A DNA stretch of 53,463 nucleotides, from NCBI GenBank assembly GCA_004335635.1, contig QAXH01001713.1, positions 1 through 53,463 on the forward strand. Reading direction: 5' to 3'. The translations under genes were made by a program, and so were the position numbers. Below are positions 16,679-28,819 of this stretch, one piece after another (the stretch's first letter is position 1; every line of letters begins with the position of its first letter). The notes under the pieces were generated by a model that made no database searches, was not told the DNA's origin, and was given only the letters and a program-made list of their open reading frames with translations. Source of the DNA: Chloromonas sp. AAM2 (taxonomy: Eukaryota > Chlorophyta > Chlorophyceae > Chlamydomonadales > Chlamydomonadaceae).

Positions 16679-19600
16679 ATGGATCAGCCGGAATCAGCGA
16701 GCCTGCCAATGGAGCAGCCTGCGCGCTCAGACCAGAATGAGCAAGACAAACTCATCACACGCCTCATGACTAGGATAGCAGAGCTGGAAGAGAAGCTCTA
16801 CCATGCTGACTTCAGTGAGGAAAAAAGTGAGGGGCCGATGCACTCACATGCCTGCCTGTCCAGTGTCATACCAACCCCTGCATGTATTGACGTTTCCTTG
16901 CATGATGCTGCTGCTTCAGCGACAGTGGTTCAGCCAATGGCCCCTCCTAAACCAGAGGCTCCCAAACTGGGCTTTCTATCTGCCATTCGGGCTGGGCTGC
17001 GGCAATTGGAGGAGAGCACAGGCTACTCCAGCCCTGCCACGCCCATTCCAACAGCCTCCCAACCGCACAGCCCAGGACAGCAAATCAACCAGCCCCGCAT
17101 AGTCTACTACCAGGCACCTCCTCAGGAAATTGTGGAGCAGCTGCAGCTGCACCAGGGCGCCCAGTTGCAGGTGGAAACCAGCCAGGCCAGCAGCAGCTCA
17201 GCCACGACCACTGCCAGTGCAGCTGACTGGATTTCCTCCCGGCTTGGTTTCCCCGCCAAGTCCCCATTGGAAACCCCCAGGGAACTGCAGGCCCACCACC
17301 GACAGCAACCTCAGCAACAGAGTAGCGGTGGACTCTCAACCTCTGACGGCCAGGAGAGTCTGAGTACAGGCGTGCCCCACGACCTGGCCAGACTCTCTCT
17401 CAGGCCAGTTGCGTCAGAGGGGAACCTGAACGCATCAGGCAGTTTCTCCGGAGCTCCTGCTGCCGCACCTGGCCCCCAGCCCAGGCTGCCACCAACCCCA
17501 TCCCGTGAGGGGCTGGCGACAGTGGGTGGGCGAGGCCCGCAAGAGACCAGCAGCAGTGGTGGCGGTGCCGGCAAGGGCGCCTCGGATTGGTTCTCCAGCT
17601 TATTCAAGAAGGACTGGGCAGGTGCACCGCTGCCACCACAGCCGCAGCAGCCGCTGCAGCAATTCATGCCCAGCCCTGGGCCTGGTGTGCGACATGGGGT
17701 GGACGGTCAGGCAGCCACCGATGCAGCAGGCACTGCAGGGCAGAGCTCGACCCTGCAGCGGGACAGCAGCTACTACCGGTAAGGACACAGACCCTGGTGT
17801 CTACAACTGTGTGAACGGCCGTTTGTTGGATGGAAGCAAGGAGGAGTGGTCGTTGTTGGTGAGGACAGGAACCCTGGCTTTGGGATTGTGTGTGAGAGGC
17901 CTTTGACATGTAGAAGCAAAGCAGGGAGGTTGAAACTATCTTTTGTGAGGGCCTTTGCAGGAATGAGACTGCAGCGTCAGGGGCATCGCGGGCTGTGCGT
18001 TCACATTGTGTGTTGGATTCAAATCCTTGGATTTGGATGGCTGTGGCACAGGCATGTAGAGGCTGTGCTGGTGGTGGCAATCGCACCCTGCTCCCGTGCA
18101 TGCAGTTACGTGTTTGACCCTGCCGACGTTGCCGCTGAGATGGAGGTGACGGCGCGTGTGCGCAAGGTGGCGGCGGAGGCGCTCATGCAGGCAGAGGACC
18201 GGCTGAAGGCCGCGGAGCAGGCACAGGCGGGCATGATGGAGCAGCTGGAGCAGGCGAAGGAACTCACAAAGGTGGGGAGGGCTCAGGGGTCAGATCAAGA
18301 TGACTGGGACGCACGCCAAAAAGGCCACACAGGCAGGAGGCGAGGGCAGGACATGATAGGACGAATAAGGGGGTAGTGATGAGGATGCTTTACAAAATTC
18401 AGGCAGCAGTGAGCGCTTCAGGCAGTACTGTCAAGTTCGCTGTTCATCTGACTTGGTGAGTGACCTGCATCTGACGCAGCTTCCTGTTGCCTTCTGAGGT
18501 GCATGCCATGCGGGTTGCATGTTGAGCAAGTTGGTGTTCTTGCTTGCTGCCCTGCTGGTTGCCGCAGGAGATTGAGGCTCTGCGTGAGGCCAATGAGGCC
18601 GCCCTGGCCACCCGAGCTGCGCTCGAGGATGAGATGATCAGCGGTCGCGCGGCGCTGGAGGCCACTAGGGCGGCGCAGGAGAGCCTGCAGCGGGAACTGG
18701 ACGGGCTCAGGACACAGGTGAGACAAGGGGACTGAAGGGATGAGAAGGGGATGGGAAGACGACATGATCGTGGCATGAAAGTGGCACAGGTGGGGCAGGC
18801 GAGTGAAGGGGGAGGATCCAAGAGGGGGAGGACAAGGCAGCGCGGTGGGGTGGGTGTGACATTGGAACGGGAGGTATAGTGGATGTGTGGTGGATGCTGT
18901 TGAGCGCTGGGTCACGCTGAGCAGGAGGGTAGAGAGTCAAAAAGCAACAACCAGAGCCTCTGTTTGTCTGGATCAATTGCAATTACCGCAGGGTTGAGAT
19001 GATAGTAGGCAGAGCATGTGATAAAGATGCTGTGACAATGTCGAGCGCACTTTGACAGATGCGCCAGTGCATCTACACAGCCTGGCTGCCGTGTGATACG
19101 TGTCCTCTGCTTGTGAATGTGTGTGTGAAGAGGTTGCCGGCCTTCCAGTCTGCCTGGCCCCCTGTGCTCAGGCCGGCATCTGGCAGAGCGCCACCAGCGA
19201 TGAGAAGGACAAGCTCAAACAGGAGAACCAGCTGCTCAGGAGCCAGATGCAGACTAGGTGCGGCCACACCTCGTGGGCCTCCCGTGCCACGAGTGCCTGT
19301 CAGATGAGAACTCCTTTCATCAGTTAAGACCACAAAGGCGCGTTGCATTGTCGGGTTTCTGTCAGGCATGCCCCGGGTACTGAGAAGAACAGTGCAACAA
19401 GCAGTTGCCAGAAGGGACCAGCCATTGACCCACACCATCGTCCAGTTCAAGGCAAGTGCCGGACAGCACATTGGATCCACTGCTGCATCAGAGCCCTGCC
19501 GACTCCCCAGCCTTGTGCTGATGTGGCGTGTGTGTGTGTGTCAGGTTGAACGAGCTCCAGGTAGTGAAGAGCAAGCTGGGCGAGGCGGAGGCGGAGCGGC

Positions 19601-22600
19601 AGCGCCTCGTGAGAGACCTGGACGAACTAACTGGCAAACTGCAGTGGCTAACCAAGATAAACAAACAGGTGACACACCAGGGGCTAGGCTGTGACATGGG
19701 GGGCGGTGGGTAGGGGCAGAATGCAGTTCTGAGTTACTGTGAGGACGGGGGGGCAGGCACAAATTGGACAAGGGATACCACAGGTTTATTGTGATTAACA
19801 GATGTGGTGAAGAGAATAAAAGTACTGGAGCCGTTGTGTGTATCAGAAGTGTATGTTTCATGGGTCTGCATGGAACAAAACTTGAGTCAGGTTTAGGCCT
19901 CATGTTCGAGTTCTGTTCACTCGTTTAGTTCATCCCACTTTGAAGCCAGTACACTTGCTAGGTCAAGGAGTGATGCGTTTCCTAAGCAACCTGCAGCGCA
20001 TAGTGACCCTGTGTGCCCGGCATTCAGCCTGTCCCGTGCGTGCCGCACCCCTTTGGCATGCAGCTTGAAACCAGCGCCCAGCAGCTGGAGTCGCACCGCA
20101 AGCTGGCCGCCGAGGTGCAGGAGAAGTTTATGAAGGAGCGGGCGGTCAGGCGCAGGCTGCACGAACAACTGCAGCAGCTGCGAGGAAACATAAGGGTCAT
20201 GTGCAGGTGCCAAACAGGATGGGCGGGCATGGATGGGCAGGGGAAGGTAGACACTTGTCTAAGTTGAGCTGTGCATGAAGACGTGGCTGAAGGTCTTCTC
20301 ACGTGGACAAATGGTCAGTGGACGTGATGACTGGATGGGCAGACAGCGGTGACCTGTGAAGAACATGCAGCTGGCCTGCCGGTGTGAAAACTGCGCAGGG
20401 CGTGCACGCATTGCAGGGTTCATTGCATCTTCTGCCGTTCCCGCTGACTTGTTGTATGGTGCTTGGGTGCAGGGTCCGACCCTGCCAGCCCAGCCAGGTG
20501 AGCATCATCAGCTACCCGCTGGAGGGGCTCCTGGCCATCAACCCGCCTGACAGGAGGCCGCAGGACTTCGAGTTCGATCACGTGTTTGGACCTGATGCAC
20601 AGCAACAGGTACAGGGAGATGTAGGCAGGTCCCAGGGCGAGCAGAGGGGGCAGGGAGTATCAGTCACCATGCAGGCATGGAAGCAGGCCAAGGCAACTGG
20701 TCCAGCTGCCACAGTCAACAAGGGCTGCTTTCATATGTGGCGAGACGATGACAGAACCAATCTGACTTCCTTACTTCATGTCAAAAGGCCTGTGCCCGGG
20801 GCATGGGGTGTTGCGCAGCACGCTCACTTACCGACTACAGTGATACTCTCAGACAAGGATGCCATGCCACGTTTAGACGGTGTGCGTGCTTGCTGTTGTG
20901 GCAAGTTAGCTGACAGGGGTTGTTTGTGTTCTGTCCCATTTCCTCCCAGTCCATTTACGATGAGGTGAGCCCTTTGGTGCGCTCGTGTGCGGACGGCTAC
21001 AACGTGTGCATCTTTGCGTACGGGCAGACGGGCAGCGGGAAGACGTTCACCATGGAGGGGTCCGAGGAACAACCCGGTGAGGGGCGGGCGATGTGTGCCT
21101 TGGCCATGCTTGTTTTATGATTGTCCTCTTGAGCATGAGCATGTGCCAACAACAGCACTGGCTGCACTGGGCTTGCTCTGCACACCTTTAGTAGGGCATG
21201 TGCTGATCCAACTCTGATGTGTTTGGGCCTCTAGTCGTGTTCCACTTACACGAGTGTGTATTGTGCCTGTGAGTCTTCTTCTCCAGCTATGCCTGCTTGT
21301 CGACCCTGCCCGCAGGCATCAACGTGCGAGCTTTACAGGAGCTGTTCAGTATCGGGTCGGAGGAGGGCATCGAGCTCAACTGGAAAGTGCAGGTAAGCGT
21401 AGGGCAAGCCTGCCTAGGACTGCAAGGCCATAGCGAGCTTGTGCAGTCAAGATTGCGAGTCGCTGCTGGTATCGGCAAGCTTGCCCTTCTCTCAACTACA
21501 CTACTTCAACGTCTTTAAATTTCCACTGCCAATCACTCGCCTTGCTGTGCATTTGGCCTCTGTACTGTTGTGGTTTCCCTATAAGTCTTGACCAAGGCCA
21601 AGGCACCTTTATTGGCACAGGCAGTAGCTCTTACCATACACCTGGTGTGATGTGCTCATGAACCCGCTGCTTCAGGTGAGCATGCTTGAGGTGTACAACG
21701 ACACGCTGCACGACCTGCTGCTGCCGCCCGGCGAGGTGGCGCCCCGGTCCCTGGACGTGTCGGGGCTGGGCGCAGGGGATCTGCCGCCCGGGGCGGAGCG
21801 GGTTCCCGGCGCGTCCTGGCGGCCCGTCAACACCCTTGATGACGTCAAGCAGGTGCGGGAAGGCTGCCTTGTGTCACATCGTACTTGCTGCTGACATGCT
21901 TTTGTCAGCCAAAGAGGCTGCAGTGAGGACTGCTCTGATGTGCCGGGATAATCCACGGCCGGTAGCCTGCTTCTTTGCTCAGCAGCGGGAAAAAGAGGAT
22001 TGAGACACAGAACAAACAAGTTCTAGCCTGACCCTCTGACAGCCACTCACATTGCCAGGTTTGGCTAGTCGGTTACCACAAAATTCTGATTACATTCAAT
22101 CGCCGTGTCCCTTGCAGGTGTTGCGCGAGGGGTCCAAGAACCGCTCCACCGCCTGCACCGCCCTGAACGCCCACAGCTCCCGCAGCCACGCAGTGCTCTC
22201 CGTGCGCGTGACGGCCCACGCCAACAACCTGGCCCTGCGCTCGACCATCCACCTGGTGGACCTGGCGGGCAGCGAGCGGGTGGACAAGAGTGAGGTCACG
22301 GGCCAGCAGCTCAAGGAGGCACAGAGCATCAACAAGTCGCTGAGCGCTCTGGGGGATGTCATATCCGCACTCCAGCGGCGCACGCCACACATACCCTTTC
22401 GCAACTCCAAGCTCACGCAGGTGCGTGGACCTGTTGTGTACAAAGTTTTTTTGTTGTCAAACGCATTGCACGCTTGCGAAGCTTCTTTGAAACCAGATGG
22501 CCGACAGCAGGCTCAGCAGTATTCTTGGTGTGAGGCAGTTCATCTAACAACAGCACACGGAGCTTCTTGTCGTTTCACGCCTTCACAAGCTGTGCCTCTG

Positions 22601-22987
22601 CAGGTGCTTCAGGATTCCCTGTGTGGCACCTCCAAGGTGCTTCTCGTTTGCAACATCTCCCCAGAATCGAACAGTGCATCGGAGACGCTCTCCTCCCTGA
22701 ATTTCGCGTCACGAGCAGCCCAGGTCGAGCTAGGCCAGGCTCGCAAGTCCGACAAGGTCATCACGCCCGCAGATCGCATGCCCGCGCAGCACCCGGCTGC
22801 TGCTGCTGTAGCGTCAGCGAATTCTGGCGGTGGTGCTCCTGCTCCCAGTCCTGAGAGACCCGCAATTGCTGGTAAAGTGATGGGACGGGGCGTGGCAGGA
22901 GCTGCGGGTGTGAGGTCGTCGCAGACCATGGGACGGGTGTCTGGCGGGTCAACCGGCGCACGCGAAAGCAGCAATGGCAGCCATTAG
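16679..22987 (+). CDS. Kinesin-14 (C-terminal motor kinesin)
   Basis: A microtubule motor, by family expected to be minus-end directed. Twelve exons (16679-17778, 18106-18271, 18568-18717, 19172-19257, 19545-19668, 20064-20206, 20473-20608, 20950-21076, 21316-21392, 21676-21852, 22118-22420, 22604-22987) join in phase into 990 residues. The N-terminal 360 residues are Ser/Pro/Gln-rich with one short coil and are probably disordered. Exons 2-6 form a coiled coil. The neck reads [13 protein letters not shown], the hallmark of motors at the C-terminus. Motor motifs are the P-loop [11 protein letters not shown], switch I NAHSSRSH, switch [10 protein letters not shown], then [13 protein letters not shown] and FRNSKLTQ. 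A 100-residue Ala/Gly/Ser tail follows the motor. The first ATG is at 16679; open sequence upstream of it has no ATG. Function is firm; cargo and cellular role are unknown. Confidence 0.95.
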
Positions 22988-24201
22988 AACCCGCACAGTT
23001 GAATGCGTCCTGAAGGATGCCGCAGTGACAGCATAGCCATTGAGACCCGGAACTGCTTTGGTCGCGTGACGCATAACTTTATGTCAGCGCCACTGGGTGC
23101 CAGTGGGTTTTCCTGAATTTGGCGTTGAAAGTGCTCATTCCACCATGTTGGCCCAAAGAGCAGTGTTAGTTCGCGAGTTGACAACAGCGTGTGCGTGTCA
23201 GCACCTCAGCACCTGTACCGCTCACCTTAGCCCTCGTGCAGTCAGATTGCGATTGAGTAGATCGTAGGACATAGGACACTTTTCACTGGTTTCCGTTCCC
23301 ACGGGTGTTGCTTCTATTCATTTTAGACAGCTGAACACATACCGTCTCTTGATGAGACCGCCAATGCTAGCATACCTCCCGCAATTGGAAGAGATTTCCA
23401 TTGAGTCAGCAGAAGTCGCCCTTGCAAGCACCTGTTGAAAGGTTGACGTGAAACTTTTGAGGCTCGTTTGCGTGCACTGCCCTACGCTCCATGCGGGTAT
23501 GCGTGCCCTGACATTGGCCATGATGGACGCTGCACCAGTGGTTATGGCCTGGACCATAAAACATGTGATCGTATCAGGGCTCCGACAAGCTCGTGACTTT
23601 GAGGTAGTCGCATCTCACTTTGACTGTTGGTCCTTGCATGGGCACACACATGCAAAGCAGCAACAGACCCAGCTGCCTTACAGCAGGCGATACGAATCTT
23701 GCTACTGCCTCTTTACCTTGTAACGCGGACTTGGTTGCGGTCCAGGGCAGCTCTGCTTACCTTGCTATGTTGTTATTTGGATGCGGTTTTGTTTGTGTGG
23801 CCATGTTTCATAACCCTCTGACAAGTCAGTGACCTTCAACAATGCAGTCAAGCGTGTCTGCGCAATACACTAATCCAGTGCACCTGCCCAGCACCAAACT
23901 TTGCATGCAATCATCAATTCATCGCACATCAGGCAAGTTGGGCGCCTGACAACCACTGCACGGAAGCGCATGGTGACTGTGCGCCGAGTGACCTCTTCAT
24001 TTACAGTCTTCCCTGGCCGAATGCACAGCCCAAGCGCCAAAGAACCACACCCCCGTCATCCACCCAAACAAATGCTGAATGTGGTCACTAGCCTGCTTTG
24101 TTCCCTGACTTCGTTTTGCTTTCTTGCTCAGGGTGGGCCAGGGCGGTGTCCATGCCCTTCCATCCTCTAACAGCTTCCCTGGTGTGAACAAACACAGACA
24201 C

Positions 24202-24236
<35 letters not shown>

Positions 24237-24438
24237 CACACACACATACATGTTGACGACGCAACGTCCAAACTGAATCTGCGCGTCCAAACACGTTCAA
24301 CACTGCGGTCAAGCCAGCATGAACATCCATGAAGGCTGTATCAGTCATACAGAATAGAATCCGTAGCACATGGCTCAGTGCGGTTCAGTCGCGCGGCTGC
24401 CATTTCAACCGCCTTGTATGAGCACCCTCTCTGCCCCC
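22988..24438. other. Convergent spacer between kinesin and glycosyltransferase
   Basis: Both flanking genes end here, so it holds two 3' untranslated regions. Apart from the CA repeat at 24196-24248, I see no gene or clear structured element in it. Confidence 0.5.
24196..24248. repeat. CA/TG microsatellite
   Basis: A run of about 25 CA units with one AA interruption, in the shared 3' region of kinesin and the glycosyltransferase. Confidence 0.95.
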
Positions 24439-27400
24439 TCAGGTGCTGTTGCCCTCCTGGTCATGGACCTCACTACCAAGAGAGGCAAGCCAGCTGAAGA
24501 ACAGCTTCAGTTCTACAATCTGCTGTCCCACGAAGTTCAGTGCTGCCGCCCTGCAAGCTGTGGCGGTCTGTTGGTAGTGTTGGCTGTCGCTGAGCAGCCG
24601 ATCCAGAGCCTCCAGCCACGGCTGCAGCGGCTGCCGGGCGTACTGCCTGGCAGCCCAGGTGGGAGTGCCGCATCGGCTGCAGGCGGGGACGGCGATCGGC
24701 TGGACTGGCACGACCGGACACTGCCCCAGGCCTGCTTCCGGCAGAGCCCCTGCATCGCTGGCAATGACAGGGATGCCACGCAGCCTGCAGCGTAAAAAGG
24801 AACGGACAAAGGTGGTAAACAAGCTGCAGTTGTTGGCGCTTGTGTACATGGTTGAGGTATGTCACCGAGGTTTAAAATGTGGTGGTCGCAGTTGAGCCAC
24901 TGACAACGTACTGGTGCATGCAAGCAGGGTAGACGAGTCGGCCGTCAGTGGGATCGTCGTTTGATCAGAGGCCTTGACATGGTCAACATGCATGAACATG
25001 GACATGCCGTGTAGGTGGTGTGGCAGTAACCGTGCACTGCATGTTCAGCAGCGAGCGTTGTCCTCAAGTGTAGGTACAGACGCACATGGAGTCTGTGACC
25101 ACCATGCCCCACGACTCCAGCCACAGGGAAGGCACCAGCACCACACACACATGCCGCAGCAACTCATCCACTCCGGGCTGAGGCTCGAGCACCTGCAGGC
25201 ACAGGCACAACCAATGCAGTCACGTGCCCAGTTAAGTCAACATTTCAACACTATGCACGATGCTGCCGGGGCACACCCACACGCACACCTAGCGCACCTG
25301 AATGGATAAGAATTTAACAGGCTGCACTGACAGTGAAATCCAGACGTCTGTGGACCTCTTGCGTGAATTCATGACTAACCACTTACATGCCATTCTGCTA
25401 CAGCATTTGGGCCCATCACTTGTACACACGTCCACGAAGTCCACACGACTTGATTCCTGCCCTACACGGGGACCTGCCCACACCAGCAGGCTTGCCACAC
25501 CCTTCCCCCCACCTTGACGTGTTTTATTCCCCTGAACAGCGCTGACACAGCGGGGTCGCCCGACACCACCAGCCACCGGCAGTGCCCCGCCAGCCGCTGA
25601 GCCAGCTCACGCACCACACCGCACCCCTTCTCGGGCGTCAGCTTGAGGCAACCTAGCACAGGAAGCTGCTGGGGGGCGGGCGGGTCGGGAGGACCTGGTG
25701 TGGGTATGGGGCTTGTCGGTTGGTGTAGGGGCGGTTCTAGTTGTTGTTGCTGACGCTGCCATAGTGGTAGATGAGAGAGGGCTTGTTGGCTGAAGTCCTG
25801 TGTGGTGCGACACACAGGCAGGCACACATGTACGGGACAAGGCGGGAAGGGGAGAGTAAGGGCGGAAACAACAAAGCACTCAACATCAGGAACGGGACCT
25901 CGCTCACCGCAAAGGGCCCTTGTCCGAAACAGCCCCATGCATTTAGGCAAGTTACATGCAGAGGGGGGGTGCAGGTGCCGGTGGAAGCGGGTCCCTGCTG
26001 CCCCCCTGCCTGATCAGGTGGTCCACATGGGCCCATGGCGCTGCACGCCCGCTGCACGTGTCTGTTGTGCTTCATCTGTATGCCATGCGCTGCCAGCTCC
26101 CTTGGCAGGTGTGCTGCCAGGTAGCCGTGCACATAGCGGGACACGCACACCACGCCTGCCAGGGAGGCCCACGCCTGAAGCACAAGCAGCAGCAGGGGAC
26201 GGTTGGTGCCATGCGCACGCACGGTGAGAATAAGTGCAGCTGCACAGTGATTGATGTCCCCTGGCATGGACCCACACAGAGTGTAGGCTGGAATGCAGAT
26301 CAGGTCCGAAAGGGTGTGCATGGGGATGCATGAGGGTGATGCGTCTGTGCCCAGCTGCTTGTGCTCAACAGGTTGCCTAACATGCTTCTGTGCAGGATAC
26401 CGTCGGCAGTCTCGTTGAAACCTCGTGACACTGGATTTCGTATATCTGATTTTTGGGTTTTAAAAACCCGGCATTTCTACATCAAGTTCGTAAATGTCAC
26501 GAAGCCGAAGTCAAGCAAGAAGACATCAGTTCGTAAGAGCTTCAAACGCTTTGAGGTGAACTCAAGCCAATGTGAAGCGCGGTAAGGTTGCAAGCACAGT
26601 GGTGCTTCCAAAGGTGCTTTGTGATGTTGGCCTAAGGATGACTTGTCTTGTAAACTAACAGACTTGGTTTTCCCACAACACATGTGCATTTGACATCAAT
26701 TTTGTAATTGCCACAAGCTCAAATGTGCTAAACTCAATTCCTTAAATGCGTTCAGAAATGGCTGTTCCGGAATTCAATGAGACTACGGTACTGCGTAAAG
26801 GTTTCAAAGTTCACAGCGTGTAGACCATGGATGCAGGGCCAGCTGCAACGTCCGTCCGGACTGGCACTGTGGGAATCACATGCACACGTACGGCCTTGAG
26901 CCCACCCTGTGCCTTCAGAGCCAATCTGGGCGACTTGCATAATGCAAACTCTTGTACACATGCCCTCATTGCACGTGCCAGACCGTGGGCGCGACAGAAG
27001 TTGTGACTTGCCTGCAGCAGTGCTGGCGTCCTCCTGCTGGTGCCGCTGGGGCCGCATGGCAGGAAGTGAATGTTCTGCACCAGGGCCAACACGCGCCGCC
27101 CAGCCACAGCCGACACCAGCAGTTCAAACAGACTCCTCCCACCCGCCCCAGCCTGCAAGGCTTCTGGCTGTTTGCCGTGTGTAGTCAGGGGTGTGGCACT
27201 GCTGGACTGTGTGCCATCTGAGGGTGTCTGTTCAGACATGATGCAGCTAGAGCAGAGAATAGGACGCGTCCCGCCTGCCCTGTGCGCCTCTTGCTGATTG
27301 ATGCCGCTGCCCATCGGCTGGACTTGTGGACTGCCTGCTATTGCCTTCAATGCTGATGAGCAGTCAGGGTCAGGGTCAGGGTCAGGGGTTGAATTCATGC

Positions 27401-28099
27401 GGGTGCCTGCGCTGAGGACAGCACGGCGCATCTTCTGGGCCGGTTGCAGTTGACAGTCATCCGCATCCACCACCACCCAGGTCTGAGCGGGAGTGCCTGC
27501 GCTATTGGCTAGACTGGCCACCAGGCCAGCCAGGGCTCGCTCTTCAGGGGTGCACCCAGCTGCTGGCCCACCACAGCTCTCAGCCTGCACGTAGCTAGTA
27601 CCATCACAGAGCAGAGCACCCACTGTGCGTGTGCTGGCCATAGCATGACATTTCGTGCACCTGCATGGTGCATCCACGGGCTGTGAGTGCACAGGCTGCG
27701 TTTGCAATTCATAGAGTTTCAGGCCATGCCTACCTGCGCCTCGGAGCTGCTGCCTGCATACCCAGTGTCATCGTCCGCCAACACCGCGTGCATGGAGATC
27801 AGAGCTGGGCCCATGTCCGGCGCCATGCAGGCACCAGCAGGTGTGTACCCATGGAGGTGCTGCCTAGGCACCTGGCATGTCCATGTGGCCACCGGGAGGC
27901 TGCTGCTGTGGGGTGCAGTGCCCGCACCAGAGGCAGCGGGTGCCGTGACTGATAGGGCAGTGAGTTGAGGCGCCATGGGACTGCCCTGCATGGCTGCAAC
28001 CATCAGGGTGGTCTTGTTGGATACGCACACCACATGGACCTGCGACATGGACATGCAGGGCCAAGATAGACGGGGTCGGGCCATGGCCATGCAAGCCAT
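24439..28099 (-). CDS. Glycosyltransferase, GT-B fold, GT4-like
   Basis: Probably transfers a sugar from a nucleotide donor; acceptor unknown. Supported exons are 27734 to about 28045-28099, 27012-27584, a segment ending upstream at 26174, 25513-25652, 25086-25192 and 24439-24784. Visible blocks are VLALVQNIHFLPCGPSG with TPALLQ|AWASLAGVVCVSRYVHGYL (acceptor-domain end), LGCLKLTPEKGCGVVRELAQRL...WLVVSGDP (start of the donor domain), LVPSLWLESWGMVVTDSMLRG and IPVIASDAGALPEAG. The last two form the GT4 E-x7-E site, here with Asp in place of the second Glu. The intron 26175-27011 has a GC donor. A DPDPDPDPD run comes from a TCAGGG-type repeat at about 27365-27390. The exon after the VCVSRY block and the N-terminus are not resolved; the start at 28099 is only the first ATG of the open segment. 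Confidence 0.75.
26175..27011 (-). other. GC-AG intron in the glycosyltransferase, holding an AT-richer block
   Basis: The donor reads CTGCTGCAG|GCAAGTCAC and the acceptor TTGTGCTTCAG. The join gives PALLQ|AWASLAGVVCVS in phase 0. The intron is long (837 bp) and contains, around 26400-26760, sequence poorer in GC than its surroundings, with the palindrome GGGTTTTAAAAACCC at about 26456. Confidence 0.7.
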
Positions 28100-28819
28100 T
28101 TGAGTTTTCCAAGTTTGGACTCAAACAACATTCAAAAATGCGCAGTGCGCCCCGCCCCTTGTGATTCACATGTGCAGGGAGGGTCGGAGCTGTATGATGT
28201 GAAGATCCCCATGCCGCACTTGGATGCTTCCCTCCAGCATGGCGTGATGTGGACCCGTGACCGCTTTCAAGGCAATCAAAGCAATATGGAAGCGAAAGCT
28301 TGTGAAAGCACACGGTATGAATCCCACTGTTGATGGGTAATGGTCTCTCTCTCTGTCTCTCGCTTGCATCCTCGCGCACATGGACCAATCCACAAGGCCT
28401 AGACAGATGTGATGGCAGTGGGACGCAGGGGTCATCATGTAATCATGCTGGGTTTCCCACAGCACATGCCCTCACAGCGCATACCACCATACTTGCCTGG
28501 TGGCCGCATGCAGCCAGCGTGGACGCCATGCACAGGAAGGCATGCTTTCCCCCTGCAAAATGGCTTGCATGCGAGGAAATCAGAGAGGGCTTGACAAGCA
28601 CAAATGTCAGCACAGGTGTGTGTATCAATGCCATTTGGAGTGCTGGTATGCCAACGGTACCAGTTCAGGGAGCGAGTTCCTTGGTGATGCCAACTATACC
28701 AAACCCTCACTCAAGTCACACACGGCGTGCTCGTTCAACATCCGCAGCAAGTATCAAGCCGGCTACAGTACGGAAAGAATTCCTACCCTTTGTTTCGCTT
28801 ACGTCGACGATTCACCGCA
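28100..28819. other. Divergent spacer between glycosyltransferase and first quinone reductase
   Basis: It should hold both promoters. I see no convincing coding exon, tRNA or repeat. A CT-rich run lies at 28345-28365. Confidence 0.4.

Noticed and set aside
26361..26585. A short Lys-rich open frame in the long glycosyltransferase intron
   Set aside because: It coincides with an AT-richer intronic block, has no recognised domain and no neighbouring exon in phase.
27360..27395. Internal telomere-like repeat (TCAGGG)n
   Set aside because: The unit is not the plant or Chlamydomonas-type telomere repeat and it is coding, giving the DPDPDPDPD run of the glycosyltransferase.
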